Source: Sphingobium scionense
GTDB lineage: Bacteria > Pseudomonadota > Alphaproteobacteria > Sphingomonadales > Sphingomonadaceae
Direction of reading: 5' to 3'
Assembly (NCBI RefSeq): GCF_014197035.1
Contig: NZ_JACIEU010000029.1
Span: forward strand, 1 to 52,141
DNA length: 52,141 nucleotides
Shown: positions 42,612-51,523 of the stretch, one piece after another
Layout: every line of letters starts with the position of its first letter
Numbering within the stretch: the stretch's first letter is position 1
Program-made: the position numbers and the translations under genes
The notes under the pieces: model-generated
The model's input: only the letters and a program-made list of their open reading frames with translations
What the model was told of the DNA's origin: nothing
The model's database searches: none

Positions 42612-43814
42612 TCAGGCCAAGCCGACGACTGGAGTGTCGACGACGCGCAGGCGCAACCGGGCCGACAGGCGCGCGATACGCGTATCGCCGCGCGGCATGG
42701 TGTCCGAGGCGCCGATCGCGGCGAGCAGATCGAGACCGGCGTCGATGTCAGTGGTGGGGAGCGCGAGATGGCGCGCAAGATCATCTGCGGTGGTCGCGTT
42801 AGGCGCGATGCTGCCCAGCGCCCCGACGATGCGTGCGGCGGCGGATGCAGCGGGATCGAGCAGGAAAGCGTCGAGCGCGCGTTGCCCCCGCATGACGGCA
42901 TGGGTGGTCCTGGCTGGTGCGACCTCGCGCAAGGTGTCTAGATCGAGGAGCGTGCGGCTCTCGTCCGCGTCGAGATCGGCGGCGGCGACCAGATCGGGTG
43001 TTCGACCGATATGCGGTGTGATCGTGGGATCGATCTTCGCCAGTACCGGCAGGGGCGAGAGCGCGGGTCCGAAGGCGAAGAACTCTCCCGGCGGCAACTG
43101 GCGGAGCAGCGCCGCCTGATCGCTGGCGAAGCCGAGCAGGTCAGCGGCGCGCGCCACGTCACGGTCAAAGACGTTGAGACCGATCAGGTGATTATGCAGT
43201 TCGGAGACCACTGAACTGGCGAGCTTGGCGAGACGCTGCGTGGCGATGATCGTGCCAATCCCGCGTTTGCGCCCGCGCGCGCACATGTCAGTGAGGGTAG
43301 CGACGCCTAGGCGGCGTGTTTCGGCGTCGCGGGCCGAGGCCGCCATATGCGGTGCGAGCAGATGCGCTTCATCGATGCAGACCAGCACCGTGTGTGCCCA
43401 ATGCTCGCGCGGCGCCGAGAGGAGCCCTGCGAAGAAGGCGGCGGCCTTCTCAATGCGGTGGTCGGGCTCCAGATCCGTGAGATCGAGATGCAGGGCAATG
43501 CGGTGCTGGCGGGTGCGCAGCGCGAGCGCGGTAAGACCGTCATTGGCATAGTCGCGCGCGATGACGGTGGTGGCGCCGATATGCGCGGCAAGATTGGCGA
43601 ACTCGCCTTCGGGATCGACGATGATCGTGGTCAGATAATCGAAGGCCTCCTCGATGATCCGGCGCAGCGTCTGGCTCTTGCCTGCGCCCGACGATCCCTG
43701 GATCAGGCATCGGCCCGACATCAGTTTGCCGAGATCCAGTTCCAGCGTGCCGGCCGAACAGTGACCGAGCGGAACTTTCGCATTGCGGGTGAAGTCATGA
43801 GTGGCGATGGTCAT
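42612..43814 (-). CDS. HerA-like/DUF87 ATPase
   Basis: A 400-aa P-loop ATPase of the HerA-FtsK clade. Walker A is GSSGAGKS (residues 40-47). VDPEGEFANLA follows the first strand as in HerA. Walker B is VLVCIDEAH, with GRKRGIGTIIATQRLAKL as sensor/arginine region, and a C-terminal winged-helix-like part follows. HerA proteins translocate DNA, often with a nuclease (NurA, Sir2 or others) in repair or defence. None is adjacent here; instead it groups with HTH-repeat and GHKL genes. Start at 43814 follows AAGGAG. Confidence 0.82.
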   Translation of the reverse strand: MTIATHDFTRNAKVPLGHCSAGTLELDLGKLMSGRCLIQGSSGAGKSQTLRRIIEEAFDYLTTIIVDPEGEFANLAAHIGATTVIARDYANDGLTALALRTRQHRIALHLDLTDLEPDHRIEKAAAFFAGLLSAPREHWAHTVLVCIDEAHLLAPHMAASARDAETRRLGVATLTDMCARGRKRGIGTIIATQRLAKLASSVVSELHNHLIGLNVFDRDVARAADLLGFASDQAALLRQLPPGEFFAFGPALSPLPVLAKIDPTITPHIGRTPDLVAAADLDADESRTLLDLDTLREVAPARTTHAVMRGQRALDAFLLDPAASAAARIVGALGSIAPNATTADDLARHLALPTTDIDAGLDLLAAIGASDTMPRGDTRIARLSARLRLRVVDTPVVGLA

Positions 43815-43890
43815 GGGCGTGCTCCTTCCGTCGGCATCGTGTGCGGACGCCGGATCTGCTGCTCAGGGGATGGGTTCGGGCGGCAGCGTC

Positions 43891-45570
43891 TCAGCCCGGC
43901 ATGAAATCGGCAGTGATGCCGCCGCGATCCGCGGGGATGACAATCCGGCGATCCTTCGGGATCAGACAGGCGAGATGCTGCCGCGCCTCCATGACAATGG
44001 CCTCGAGGGTGGCGGCGTCCTCCCCCAGAAGAATGCCGGTCGCCACCTGCCGGGCTTCGCGCGCGAAGGCGCGGGACTGGGTCTCCCAGCTATCGGTGTC
44101 GGCATCGTCGCGCGAAGAAAACAGCGTCGCGTGGATCACGCATCCCAGGCGATCCGGGTCGATACCGCCGCCGCGGGTCACAAGGATCACGGCCTCCTCG
44201 ATATCCCAACTGCCAGTGGGACAGACCAGGGCCGGGATTTCAATGGAATGGACGTGCCGCGGCGCATCCTCATGCCCGGTCTCGGCGATCTCCAGGTCGG
44301 CAACGATCCTGTCGACGAAACCTGAAGCGAAACCGCATGGAAGGCGGTCGTCTTCACCATAAGGATATTCGATGCCGTCCCGGTAAATCCGGAAGGAAAC
44401 GTAGAGGATGATCGGTAGAGCGTCGTACCAGTCATAGCCGTCGAGCCAGCGTTCCTCCTCCACCAGCACGAAATCCTGAAGCGGCGGCTGATGGTGGGCG
44501 AGCGCCAGCGCCTGCGCGATCTCGGAGCGCAGCGACGGGACAATCATCATTGCGCCCGCAGAGGCAATTTCTAGGATAGTCATCCCGTCCGCGGGCTTTT
44601 GATGTTCATCGTCGGACGATGGATCCCAGATCGAGAGCCCTGGCCGTACCGCGGGCAGCGTCACACCGAGTCCTCGAGCCCGCAGCCATAAGGCGAAGGG
44701 CAGGCGATGATCCTCCTGGGCGGCGATGGCCGTGTATAGGGCCCGTTCCATGGCGATGCGCAGCGCTTTCATCGCCTCGTTCGCGATCACCGCGCGGCGG
44801 GCCGGCAGGGCGAGGCGAATTTCAGGCGCGTCGATCACATCGATGCGAACGGACCAGCGGCAGTCCTGCCTCTTCAACTCGAATATATTGGGAAGAGAGC
44901 ACGGGACGGCCAAACCATGGAAGTTGATGCAGGGGCCATCCTGCTGGACCAAATTGCCTTTATAGACGCCGATACGGCAACCGCAGGCCTCTTCGATCAG
45001 CAGCGCATCCTCGAGAAAATCCTCACGGGGCAGCAGCGCACCGTCCAGCGTCACCGGCAAGGGATAGTAACGGGCGGCCTCAGCAATGGTCGAACGAATG
45101 CCCATCTTCCAGTCGCCGGATATCTCGATGCGGACCATCGTTTCCCAGCTGAGGTCGCACGGTTCGGGTTCGAGCGCCCTGTCGCCATTCCAGGATTCAG
45201 CGGGAATCCGGACCTTCCAGCCGTGTCCCATCGCGGGCGAGAAGGCGTGGATCTCGATGGCATGGCCGGCAAGGCTGAACAGGCCAATGCCGGCCGGATC
45301 CTCACGCCGCATGATATCGTCGCCCCAATCGGATAAACCGAGGGTCAGGAGCGCTGCGGGATTATCGATGCCGCAGCCGTCATCGTGGATATCGAGAAAG
45401 GCGCGGCCATCTTCCTCGACAAGGTTGATCATGACGCGCTGCGCGCCGGCCCGGCGGCAATTCTGCAGGATTTCGTGGATCGCAGCGAGCGCGCTACTCG
45501 CGACAAGGCGGGACGCGCAGCGAATGGCATCCTGGCTGACCGCGATCTCGATCGTGGCGGGAAGAAGCAT
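43891..45570 (-). CDS. GHKL-type ATPase (Hsp90/MutL/histidine-kinase fold)
   Basis: A 559-aa protein with an N-terminal Bergerat ATP-binding fold: N-box EILQN (Glu33, Asn37), G1 DDGCG (63-67), and G2 GIGLFSLA (94-101). The remaining 400 residues show no kinase receiver or dimerisation domain that I recognise. It therefore resembles the stand-alone GHKL ATPases of Hsp90/MutL style seen in defence islands more than a sensor kinase. I chose the ATG at 45570 because AGGAG is 6 bases upstream; the ATG at 45576 touches the ribosome site. A purine-rich leader precedes it. It heads the HerA/HTH/PP-loop group with a 76-bp gap. Confidence 0.78.
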   Translation of the reverse strand: MLLPATIEIAVSQDAIRCASRLVASSALAAIHEILQNCRRAGAQRVMINLVEEDGRAFLDIHDDGCGIDNPAALLTLGLSDWGDDIMRREDPAGIGLFSLAGHAIEIHAFSPAMGHGWKVRIPAESWNGDRALEPEPCDLSWETMVRIEISGDWKMGIRSTIAEAARYYPLPVTLDGALLPREDFLEDALLIEEACGCRIGVYKGNLVQQDGPCINFHGLAVPCSLPNIFELKRQDCRWSVRIDVIDAPEIRLALPARRAVIANEAMKALRIAMERALYTAIAAQEDHRLPFALWLRARGLGVTLPAVRPGLSIWDPSSDDEHQKPADGMTILEIASAGAMMIVPSLRSEIAQALALAHHQPPLQDFVLVEEERWLDGYDWYDALPIILYVSFRIYRDGIEYPYGEDDRLPCGFASGFVDRIVADLEIAETGHEDAPRHVHSIEIPALVCPTGSWDIEEAVILVTRGGGIDPDRLGCVIHATLFSSRDDADTDSWETQSRAFAREARQVATGILLGEDAATLEAIVMEARQHLACLIPKDRRIVIPADRGGITADFMPG

Positions 45571-45711
45571 GATCATCTCCTGTCTCGGCGACGGACCAAC
45601 CGGCCGTCTCCCCTACCCTGCCCCCTTCCCTTTCGTCCCGGCTTGACGCTCTGCCGACGCAAAGCGCCAAGATAGTTGTCGTCGCGGTGAGCGTCCTGCA
45701 AAGAGGAGGCG

Positions 45712-45876
45712 ATGAGCGATTCAAACGATGTGAAACTGCGGGACCTCGTGCGGCGACTGCCCGACTGGATGCGCAAGGACTTGGCCTCAAGCGATGCACC
45801 CCGGCGCGAGCGCGCGGAGGATGCCCTCCATGCGATGCTGCTGCCGCTGCTGGAGGCCGGCGCGGGCGCTCCATGA
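45712..45876 (+). CDS. Small 54-aa protein
   Basis: A short gene with a near-perfect ribosome site (AGAGGAGGCG before ATG). The product is helical and charged (VKLRDLVRRLPDWMRKDLAS, then RRERAEDALHAMLLPLLEAG). It diverges from the GHKL gene and converges on the DUF5983-like gene. No family recognised; it may be a small regulator for the neighbouring block. Confidence 0.6.
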   Translation: MSDSNDVKLRDLVRRLPDWMRKDLASSDAPRRERAEDALHAMLLPLLEAGAGAP

Positions 45877-45968
45877 TGGATTGAAGGCAATGGTATTCCG
45901 AGTGGAGCCCATCGCCGGCGGGATGCCAACCAGACTCTTCCCGGCTGGTAAGCCGTTCCTCGATACGG

Positions 45969-47051
45969 TCACCAGTCGTGGACGGGGAGATCGGCGGCAC
46001 GATCCGCGTCGCAGTCGAGCAGCAGGAACTGGAAGCCCCGATCACGTCCGAACGCGATGATCTCCTGAAGATCATCCGGAATCTGCGCCCGACGGTTATC
46101 GGGTAGCGGCCGCGTCGGCACGAACCAGCCATAGACGGAGGCGGCGATGTCGATGGGGCGGTCGCTCGGAGGCCAGCAGGCCCATTTGTCGAGAAGGCCG
46201 GCCGTCTGCACCGTCAGATGGGCTGTCGAGAGCACGCAGTAGGCGCCGCTTTCAATCGAAGAGACTGAGCGGACTGCCGGGAGAGGCAGCAGGCGCAGGA
46301 TCTCGGTCGAATAGCTTTCCGAAGGGTGATCGTCGAAATAGGCGGCCATGACCTCGTCATCTGGCAGCGTATTCGGATCGCGCCTGTCGCCGATCTCCTT
46401 CCACCATTCGCGCGCATATTCCGCCATCTCCGCGACGAGAACGTCACGGTTCAGGCCTGCGTAGAAATTGATGCCATGACGGTGCTCGATGATGCCCAGA
46501 TGGACATCAATCGGCCAGGGCAGCGCACAAACCCTGAGCCCGCTTTCGCTGGCGCCGATCACCCCGATCAATGCGGCGCGCGCGGCGGCATCGAGGCTGT
46601 CCGGCCTCTCCAGGGCAGCGCGCACGCGGGCGAGCAGGGCGACATGATCGTGCCGAGTGATTTGCGGCCCCGCTGGCCCGGCCGACTTCGCCCCCGCTTG
46701 GGCCGCCGTAGTCACATTGTCCGTCATGTCAGTGCCCGAAGCATCTATCCGGATCGCCGGATTATCGGGATCCGACCAGTCGATGGTGTCGATGACCCAC
46801 TGTTTCACAAAGGACCAGTCGAAACAGAAGGGGCAGGTCTCCTGGTTCCTGTACCAGGCGGCATCGACCGCATCGATCCAGCCCACGACAATGATGCGCA
46901 TGGCGCAGGTCCCGATCGCCTCGAACGATTTGCGGATCGCCAGCGCACGAACGAGAGCGTCGGGTTCGGCGGCCGGATGGTCGCGCAGGTCGAGAACCGC
47001 TTCCCACAGGGAGGCGGCCGCTTCGAGATGGGAAAGTGTGTAATGTATCAT
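45969..47051 (-). CDS. DUF5983-like plasmid protein
   Basis: A 360-aa soluble protein. The C-terminal 100 residues (VLSTAHLTVQTAGLLDKW, YGWFVPTRPLPDN, FLLLDCDADRAADLPVHDW) match the pattern I associate with DUF5983, found on plasmids of Proteobacteria. The N-terminal 120 residues contain a CPFC pair (TCPFCFDW) that might bind metal. Start at 47051 (AGGAAA upstream). It follows the next gene by 16 bp, so the two are probably co-transcribed. Function unknown. Confidence 0.65.
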   Translation of the reverse strand: MIHYTLSHLEAAASLWEAVLDLRDHPAAEPDALVRALAIRKSFEAIGTCAMRIIVVGWIDAVDAAWYRNQETCPFCFDWSFVKQWVIDTIDWSDPDNPAIRIDASGTDMTDNVTTAAQAGAKSAGPAGPQITRHDHVALLARVRAALERPDSLDAAARAALIGVIGASESGLRVCALPWPIDVHLGIIEHRHGINFYAGLNRDVLVAEMAEYAREWWKEIGDRRDPNTLPDDEVMAAYFDDHPSESYSTEILRLLPLPAVRSVSSIESGAYCVLSTAHLTVQTAGLLDKWACWPPSDRPIDIAASVYGWFVPTRPLPDNRRAQIPDDLQEIIAFGRDRGFQFLLLDCDADRAADLPVHDW

Positions 47052-47067
47052 GTGCGAGTTTCCTGGA

Positions 47068-47529
47068 TCAGGCGGCGCGGCGATCGATGGACCGAGGCGG
47101 CGCCAGTTCGGCGGCTGTCAGGGTGTCGATGCGCGGGACGACGGCATCGAAAGCGGCATTGAGATCGATGGTCGCGACGCGGTGGGACGCGCTTCCCGGG
47201 TCATGGTCGAGCCGAAGCGCGATCGGCGCCAACCAGGTGGTCATCTCGGGAAACACCGACTGCAGCAGAAGCGCTTCGATGCGCCGCGCGGCGAGGCCGA
47301 GCTGGGCGGCGAGGCCAAAGGAAACGGCGATATCCCGTTCGAACCAACGATGGGGCGCAATCGTGTCGGCAATGCGCGTGCATGCCGCACGGATGGTCGC
47401 GGTCTGGACATGCAGGACCGCAACGCGGTGTCGCCGATCGGGATCGACGCCTTCCAGCGGGACCAGCGCACGATAGGAATAGAGAGGCGCGCACCCGGCG
47501 ATGCGGGTGCGGGAAACGATCACATCCAT
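47068..47529 (-). CDS. Hypothetical plasmid protein
   Basis: A 153-aa protein, Ala/Arg-rich, alternating strands and helices (YRALVPLEGVDPDRRHRVAV; LAAQLGLAARRIEALLL). No family recognised. Start at 47529 is preceded by TGGAGAT and, further up, by a purine-rich leader tract. It is the first gene before the DUF5983-like gene on the same strand. Confidence 0.6.
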   Translation of the reverse strand: MDVIVSRTRIAGCAPLYSYRALVPLEGVDPDRRHRVAVLHVQTATIRAACTRIADTIAPHRWFERDIAVSFGLAAQLGLAARRIEALLLQSVFPEMTTWLAPIALRLDHDPGSASHRVATIDLNAAFDAVVPRIDTLTAAELAPPRSIDRRAA

Positions 47530-48161
47530 GGGATAATCTCCAGAGGCACGGAAGAGGCAGTCGACCGCCCCGGGTCCGTCGCCCCAGCCCTCCTCCCCTC
47601 TCCGCTCCCTGCTCTCCGGCCCACGCACACGCCCAAGATCGGCGTCGGAAATCGGCGGCTATGCTACGGGAGACGTAAGGCGTCGGGATGTAAGGGGCGG
47701 TTGCCTCGATCAGTTTGCCGCAGAGCTGGTCGCCGCGTTGTCGTAGAGCGGCTATCGGCGCGCTGCCAGGCGCCTGCGGTCCAGATGGCCTCTGTGCATT
47801 ATTCGAACACTCACGGTAACATTAGCGATACGAGGACGGTTAGGTCGGTCGGTCATCAGTCGCGGTCGATTCGGACGCTCTACAGAGCGCCCGGTTTGCG
47901 CCCATCCAAGCCGTTCTATTGGGAAAATGGCGCGCCCATGAGCGGGCATTCCGCTTGAGACCAAGGCTGGGACTTACCCGCCATTCCTAGTCCAGCCTCG
48001 AAAGAGCACGTTTCGGATAATCCGGTTATCAATGGATCCGGAGCCATCAGGGGAGCACGTTTGATCAACGGCTGATTATGCCGACACATGCTAAAGCGCG
48101 AGATGCGGCAACTAGGTTTTAGTCGCGCTCAGGTTGCCGCCGCAATAAACCATTCAAAATA
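47530..48161. other. 632-bp non-coding boundary region
   Basis: No convincing gene on either strand. It includes a pyrimidine tract (47582-47624) and two direct copies of GAGCACGTTT (48004-48013 and 48053-48062). GC content falls and the gene style changes here, so it may be a junction between the plasmid-type block and the SMC/DUF4297 cassette. Confidence 0.5.
48004..48062 (+). repeat. Direct repeat pair GAGCACGTTT
   Basis: Two identical 10-mers with starts 49 bp apart; a third copy lies at 30454. The segment between them has a short GATAA/TTATC palindrome near 48016-48030. Confidence 0.5.
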
Positions 48162-49850
48162 TCATAGCAGTAGTTGCCTAGTGTATACAGAAAACCTTTC
48201 GTTGATCTCATCGAACTCAGCTTCGCGCAGTACTTGCCGCCGCTGCACGCCATAGGATCGGATATCCACATCGGCCGGCAGACCCTGCGACGCCTCCTCA
48301 ACAGCGACGATGACCTGCGCATCAGCCGGCGCCTGCGCGAAGATAAACCTCAGCATTTGAGGCAGGTGCACTGCGTCCTGGCCCTGTTGATTGGGGGCGT
48401 CGATCACAATCGGAAATGCCGTGGCGGTAGCATATTTAACGCGGGTTTGCAGAAACGCATAGTAATATGCCAGAAGTCCACGAGGCCCCTCGCTGCCACG
48501 CGCGGCCTGGATACGGTGTATAGACTGCGCGCCATCCTGCTCGAGCGCAACATCTAGGTCGAAGGCATATTTAGCGAGTAGCGCGCGGTAGAATTTTAGA
48601 ATCTCGCCACTTCGCTTGGCACTAGTGAGGCTGGTCATTGTATCTCGATGCTTATCGACGCGGTAGCGTACATCAGCGGCATCGGCGGCCTTCTCACCCA
48701 GCGAGCTGCGAAGAATCTTGGCAGCTTCGGTCTTCCCAGCGGCGATCACAACATCATTAAAAGACAGGGCTGCTCGTTCGACCGCAAGAATATGCTCGAT
48801 CCGTCGGAGGCTCCTCTCGATCTCGTGCAGCTTATCTTGTTTCTGCTGCTCGTCTTCCCTGACGCGGGTTAGCTTGATATTAGTGGCGCCGATCGCCTCA
48901 GTCAGCACGCCTTCGTCCTGGATCAGCGCGAAGCGGTCGGCCAAGTCGTTCGCATAGCCCTGACCGCAGGTAGGGCACTCGATCTCGTCGGGCAGCGCGG
49001 CGGCGACATCAAACTCCTCGCGCAGTTCGCGGAGCGCGCGCTCAAGCAGGCTCTTCTCGGACTGAAGAAGGTGCGTTTCCTCGTGCAATTCGGAGATTTC
49101 GCGCCGGTACTCGCGTTGCTGCGTCAGCAAAGTCTCGCTTTCCCGAACAAGGTCTTCAACCTCAGCGCGAAACTCTCCCATGTCATAGGTAGGGCTTACA
49201 CCCTCATCAATCTGCTGGATTTGGTCTATAGCATCTCGCAGTGTCGAGACACTTGCTTCGAGTTCGGACAGCGCGATGCGATCAACGGCGAGATTAGCGC
49301 GCGCTTCATAATAAGCATCGGGCCTGAGCCCCGAGTGATAGTCAGCCAAGGTGCGCGTGCTATCGGGGAGGTAGAGATCTTGGAAGGATGACCAAGGCCG
49401 ACTCCAGCCCATATCTTGATCGATATAGAAGGGCGCGAACATGTAGGATGGTGGCGGTACAACAATGTCGCCGTCGCGATCCGTCATTATTAGCTTGAAG
49501 CCAAAGAATTTCGCAAGCTGCGGCCCCCATTCCTTTACTATTTGTTGGCCCGAGAATAGCAATTTACGCTCAGCGTCGAACAAGGCGTACATGCCCAGCG
49601 CCTTTACCGCAGTGTAGCGTTTTCCTTGATATTCAAAGACCAATGCACTCGAGACGTTCCCGGCCCGCCATCGGCTATCAATCTTTTGGGGTAAGGCTCC
49701 CAGCGTCTCGTAGATGCTCTTCAGAATCGCTGATTTTCCGAAGCCGTTTCCACCTTGAATGACGATCCTTGACGCGTTCAAGGGCACCTTCAACGCGCGC
49801 TTCTCGGTCCGCGACAATAGGAAGAGTCCGACGAATCTTACGTTGGTCAT
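48162..49850 (-). CDS. SMC-like ATPase with zinc hook (Lamassu LmuB-type)
   Basis: A 562-aa RecF/Rad50-style ATPase. Walker A is GGNGFGKS (33-40). Coiled coils (about 185-285 and 310-370) flank a zinc-hook CPTC (Cys292, Cys295). The C-terminal half has the signature region RGSEGPRGLLAYYYAF and a Walker B-like FPIVIDAPNQQGQD. SMC-like LmuB proteins sense phage or plasmid DNA ends and control a nuclease partner. The nuclease-type gene is directly upstream on the same strand, 57 bp away. Start at 49850 fits the beginning of the ATPase fold; no ribosome site of note. Confidence 0.82.
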   Translation of the reverse strand: MTNVRFVGLFLLSRTEKRALKVPLNASRIVIQGGNGFGKSAILKSIYETLGALPQKIDSRWRAGNVSSALVFEYQGKRYTAVKALGMYALFDAERKLLFSGQQIVKEWGPQLAKFFGFKLIMTDRDGDIVVPPPSYMFAPFYIDQDMGWSRPWSSFQDLYLPDSTRTLADYHSGLRPDAYYEARANLAVDRIALSELEASVSTLRDAIDQIQQIDEGVSPTYDMGEFRAEVEDLVRESETLLTQQREYRREISELHEETHLLQSEKSLLERALRELREEFDVAAALPDEIECPTCGQGYANDLADRFALIQDEGVLTEAIGATNIKLTRVREDEQQKQDKLHEIERSLRRIEHILAVERAALSFNDVVIAAGKTEAAKILRSSLGEKAADAADVRYRVDKHRDTMTSLTSAKRSGEILKFYRALLAKYAFDLDVALEQDGAQSIHRIQAARGSEGPRGLLAYYYAFLQTRVKYATATAFPIVIDAPNQQGQDAVHLPQMLRFIFAQAPADAQVIVAVEEASQGLPADVDIRSYGVQRRQVLREAEFDEINERFSVYTRQLLL

Positions 49851-49907
49851 GGCTAGCGTCTTTCAGCGATCGCAAGATGCGGCGCAGCCGCGTGACATTG
49901 GGACCGG

Positions 49908-50993
49908 TCATCCGAGCGATTCCATGATTTCGACAAGTAGTGCGGCTTGGCCGGTATAGGGCTCACCTACGGGGTCCAATATACTGCCGGCGAGCTTATA
50001 GGCGGCCATCGTTCCTACGATGGTGTCGTCCACCAAGTCTGGGTGCGCGGCAAACAACTCAGCGAGCGCTTGATGAAGATCAAGGGCAATCCCAGCGCCG
50101 CGTTCGCGGGCCCGCCAATATTCTAGACAGGCAAGCGATAGGCGGCGTAGCGGTATGGTCTTCCACCCATCGGCTATTAGCTCAGCTTCGACGGTCGGCC
50201 ACCATTCGGTCGGCGTGCGGCCACGTCGCTTCATTTGCTCAACCAGCGCCGCGACATCCGAAGCCGCGAGACCCTTTTGCTTTTTGAGCTCGGGGAGATT
50301 CCTCGCGCTGGAAGCGACGGTCCCGGTGCAACGCGAGATTTCGCTGAGCAGCGCCTGATAAAGCGGTTGGGCGGATACCGCATATTCTGGCCCGATCGCG
50401 GTCGCAAACTCGGTGACAATGCCGAGCAAGGTCTGGCGGAAGCTTTGCATGTCGAGCGCGATGCGCTCATAAACCAAAAGTTCGGCGTGCCGTGGATCGA
50501 TGCTTCCGGGGAAATCGGCTTGGATCGCGGCGACCAAGACGCCATGATCCTCAGCGGATAATGCTGAAAGCAATATCTCACCGTCGTCTGGTCCGGTCTT
50601 GCTGCCATCAGGATATTTCGCCTGGAGGTGTTGGTTCGAGATGATCGCTGCCTTCCGAACCAGCGCCCCGAATTCGTGCAGGTTGTGATAGGTCTTGCCA
50701 ACGATGGATTTGGGCAGGTCGCCTTTGGCTGGCCTGCTTGCCAACCGTTTAGGCGTCCAGGCCGAGCCGGCGCGGGATTTCATCTGGTAAAAGCAAATGG
50801 CAGCGTCGTCGCCGTCTCCGGTCAGAAAAATTAAGTCGTCAAAGAAGTCGAAATAGGCAACAAAGCCTTCGCCGTTTTGGTAGGCCTCGAGAATTCGCGC
50901 CATCGACGCGTGCATTTGAAAGTCAAAAGCGCGTGAGGCCACCGAGCCTGCTTGTTCACGCGGTTTCTTTGCGATCAGAGCCTTGGATGCCAT
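49908..50993 (-). CDS. DUF4297-type nuclease effector (Lamassu LmuA/Cap4-like)
   Basis: A 361-aa protein. Its N-terminal 100 residues fit the DUF4297/Cap4 nuclease fold: SRAFDFQMHASMARIL, FDFFDDLIF (acidic residues at 52-53) and FYQMKSR (the QxK of a PD-(D/E)xK site, residues 70-72). The rest is helical and may contact the SMC partner. In Lamassu systems this subunit degrades DNA when released by the SMC ATPase, causing abortive infection. Start at 50993 has GGGGGAAG upstream; a longer frame to 51044 has no better site. It precedes the SMC gene on the same strand. Confidence 0.75.
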   Translation of the reverse strand: MASKALIAKKPREQAGSVASRAFDFQMHASMARILEAYQNGEGFVAYFDFFDDLIFLTGDGDDAAICFYQMKSRAGSAWTPKRLASRPAKGDLPKSIVGKTYHNLHEFGALVRKAAIISNQHLQAKYPDGSKTGPDDGEILLSALSAEDHGVLVAAIQADFPGSIDPRHAELLVYERIALDMQSFRQTLLGIVTEFATAIGPEYAVSAQPLYQALLSEISRCTGTVASSARNLPELKKQKGLAASDVAALVEQMKRRGRTPTEWWPTVEAELIADGWKTIPLRRLSLACLEYWRARERGAGIALDLHQALAELFAAHPDLVDDTIVGTMAAYKLAGSILDPVGEPYTGQAALLVEIMESLG

Positions 50994-51523
50994 CGAAATT
51001 GCTTCCCCCGGAGGCCAAAATGCCACGTGGATAAAGCTTTGCAACCAACAATTTCGCCGTGTGAGCCGCTTTGACCGGAACTGAGCGATTGACTGGCTCC
51101 CAGGGAAGCCGCCGTTCCAAGGGCGATCGGTGAAGGGCCCATTCTAGCCGGCAGCCGACACCGCGTGAGCATTACCTATCCCCGCAACCCGGCTTCGAAC
51201 CGGACCGTCATCTACCGGCCAGAGCTGGGCTTTCGCAGCCGAGGAGTGGTTTCAACCGGAATCGTCGGAAAACTCGGTTGCGATAACAGCTCGTATATCA
51301 GACTGCGATTGTCGGGAGGATATCAAGGCTTCGCCAAACGTACCGGCATAAACGGCGATACCATTTCCAGTTCTGGTGTGCTTTCGCACGGGCACCCTTC
51401 TGAAAGTCACCGGGCAGGAGCGCGACGAGCACGCAGCGGGAAGTGTGGGGATGGCGTTGCGGAATTCGGCGCGGTTCAATCTCGGAAAGTCCGCTTGTGC
51501 CCCGCTCGGTTCAACGGCCATCG
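50994..51523. other. Non-coding gap upstream of the nuclease gene
   Basis: I see no gene, tRNA or strong repeat here. It must contain the promoter of the nuclease/SMC pair but no clear -35/-10 pair stands out. Confidence 0.45.

Noticed and set aside
49678..49911. A 77-codon frame between the DUF4297 and SMC genes as a possible LmuC
   Set aside because: It overlaps 173 bp of the SMC gene, is strongly basic and shows no LmuC-like pattern, although its ATG overlaps the nuclease stop.
51195..51225. A GGCTTCGAACCGG stretch resembling a tRNA T-arm
   Set aside because: No acceptor, D or anticodon stems can be built around it.
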